15,229 nt of DNA. Origin: Phycisphaerales bacterium. Lineage in GTDB: Bacteria > Planctomycetota > Phycisphaerae > Phycisphaerales > SM1A02. The position numbers were made by a program, and so were the translations under genes. Shown one piece after another: positions 14,410 through 15,229 of the stretch; position 1 is the stretch's first letter, and every line of letters begins with the position of its first letter. Where the stretch lies: positions 1 to 15,229 of the forward strand of contig SLJD01000217.1 in the NCBI GenBank assembly GCA_007135295.1, given 5' to 3'. A model generated the notes under the pieces. The model saw only the letters and a program-made list of their open reading frames with translations, was not told the origin of the DNA and did no database searches.

Positions 14410-14488
14410 GCTCGGGTATCCCCAGATGAGAACACAATCGCCGCGTCGCGACAATGGGGAAACTACCGGATCTTCGCATAGCCGTCCA

Positions 14489-14525
14489 ACATCCTGGATC
14501 TATCCGATCGATAGAATTTGACTAT
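14489..14525. promoter_or_regulatory. OxyR operator between katA and oxyR
   Basis: Read on the minus strand, the four quarter sites are ATAG-N7-CTAT-N7-ATAG-N7-ATGT. The known E. coli OxyR motif is ATAG-N7-CTAT-N7-ATAG-N7-CTAT. Spacing is exact over 37 bp and 14 of 16 quarter-site bases match, with three quarter sites perfect. It lies in the 126-bp divergent gap beside an OxyR gene and a catalase gene. One quarter site covers the first two bases of the oxyR ATG, which suggests that bound OxyR represses its own gene while activating katA. Confidence 0.8.
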
Positions 14526-15229
14526 GGAACTCCATCAACTTCGGTATTTCGTCGCGGTCGCCGAAACCGGCAGCTTCAGCCGGGCCGCTGAGCAGTGCAG
14601 CGTGGCCCAGCCGTCGCTCAGCCAGCAGATCAAGCGGCTGGAAACGACGATCGGCCGTCCGCTGTTCGACCGCCTCGGCCGATCAATCGCGCTGACCGAC
14701 GCCGGCAACGCCCTGCTGCCCCGCGCCCGCCGCATCCTCGCCGAGGTCCGCGAGACGAGCGACCTGCTCTCGGCCGGTGCCGGGCCGTCCGACGGGCGGC
14801 TGGCCGTCGGCGCGATTCCCACCATGGCGCCGTTTCTGCTCCCGCCCGCGCTGCACAAGTTCACGAGCCAGCATCCCGACTGCCGCCTCACCGTGCGCGA
14901 AGACCTCACCGAGCGGCTGATTGACGCCCTGGTCGACTGCGAACTCGACTGTGCGATCATGAGCACGCCGATCGAACATGAACTGATTGAGACGGAGATG
15001 ATCGGCCGGGAAAACCTGCTCCTGGCGTCAGCGATGGATGATCCGCTGTCCGACGTCGGCCGACTCAGCCTTGATGATCTGCGCGATCGGCCGACCGTGG
15101 TGCTCCATGAAATGCACTGTCTCGGCCGGCAGATCCGGGGGTTCTGCCAATCGAGTGGGATGACGCGGCGGATCGTCTGCCGCAGCACACAGCTCAGCAC
15201 CGTGCTGGAACTGGTGGGACTGGGCCTCG
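14524..15229 (+). CDS. oxyR: Hydrogen-peroxide sensor OxyR (LysR family), 3' end cut by the window
   Basis: The first 235 residues are present. The N-terminal winged helix-turn-helix is classic LysR: ELHQLRYFVAVAETGSFSRA, then CSVAQPSLSQQIKRLE and FDRLGRSIALTDAG. The effector domain starts near residue 91 (GRLAVGAIPTMAPFLLPPAL). The two peroxide-sensing cysteines are C199 and C208 in EMHCLGRQIRGFC, with the same spacing and the same residue numbers as E. coli OxyR (HCLRDQAMGFC). The Thr of the peroxide pocket is plausibly T100 in AIPTMAPFLLP. Oxidation to a disulfide would switch it to the activating form. No ribosome site precedes the ATG at 14524, and a TAGAAT -10-like box lies 6 bases upstream, so the mRNA may be leaderless. 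It is divergent from katA, its likely target. Confidence 0.95.
   Translation, partial: MELHQLRYFVAVAETGSFSRAAEQCSVAQPSLSQQIKRLETTIGRPLFDRLGRSIALTDAGNALLPRARRILAEVRETSDLLSAGAGPSDGRLAVGAIPTMAPFLLPPALHKFTSQHPDCRLTVREDLTERLIDALVDCELDCAIMSTPIEHELIETEMIGRENLLLASAMDDPLSDVGRLSLDDLRDRPTVVLHEMHCLGRQIRGFCQSSGMTRRIVCRSTQLSTVLELVGLGL

Noticed and set aside
12928..14481. 517-codon open frame on the plus strand opposite katA
   Set aside because: katA has all catalytic residues, a perfect ribosome site and a terminator. The antisense frame has no family similarity and is explained by the high-GC codon bias, which leaves opposite frames open.
1..15229. Mobile elements, CRISPR arrays, tRNA or rRNA genes, toxin-antitoxin or phage-defence systems
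   Set aside because: No transposase or integrase motifs, no spaced direct repeats, no tRNA-like cloverleaf and no defence-type domains were found by eye; gene content is core metabolism and stress response.

Overview
The window is about 15.2 kb of GC-rich, tightly packed chromosomal DNA with no sign of phage, transposon, CRISPR or RNA genes. The best guess for the host is a planctomycete of the Phycisphaerae kind. This rests on the secreted NxxGxxAF-repeat protein ending in two DLNGDG dockerin-like calcium loops, on a Kdo (LPS) gene, and on a SufU-type rather than IscU-type scaffold. That placement is inference from gene style, not from a marker gene. Thirteen protein genes are supported; one (oxyR) runs off the right edge.

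Left part (1-3707, all minus strand): the transcription order is def (peptide deformylase), fmt (Met-tRNA formyltransferase), an unrecognised HExxH metalloprotein, and after 108 bp a secreted dockerin-bearing repeat protein. The def-fmt-HExxH block has gaps of 6 bp and 0 bp, so the unknown metalloprotein is probably made together with the enzymes that add and remove the N-terminal formyl group.

Middle (4060-8116): a TPR protein and kdsB (CMP-Kdo synthetase) form a plus-strand pair with a 1-base stop/start overlap. It converges, with only 3 bp between stops, on the minus-strand pair sufS-sufU (cysteine desulfurase and Fe-S scaffold/sulfur acceptor). A 305-bp divergent region with three inverted repeats separates sufS from hflK-hflC (8422-10493, plus), which encode the membrane stomatin-family partners of the FtsH protease and also overlap by one base.

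Right part (10557-15229): yhaM and a TIGR01777-type epimerase gene run on the minus strand (yhaM first), meeting hflC across a long palindrome. Then comes katA (clade-3-like haem catalase, minus) with a textbook intrinsic terminator, divergent from an OxyR gene. That OxyR carries both redox cysteines at residues 199 and 208. A near-consensus OxyR operator sits between katA and oxyR and overlaps the oxyR start codon, so this end reads as a self-contained peroxide-response module.

Most of the window is core housekeeping and stress-defence gene content. The most unusual parts are the HExxH protein in the def-fmt operon, the OxyR operator placement, and the structured sufS/hflK intergenic region. 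No database search was possible; all family names come from motifs visible in the translations.
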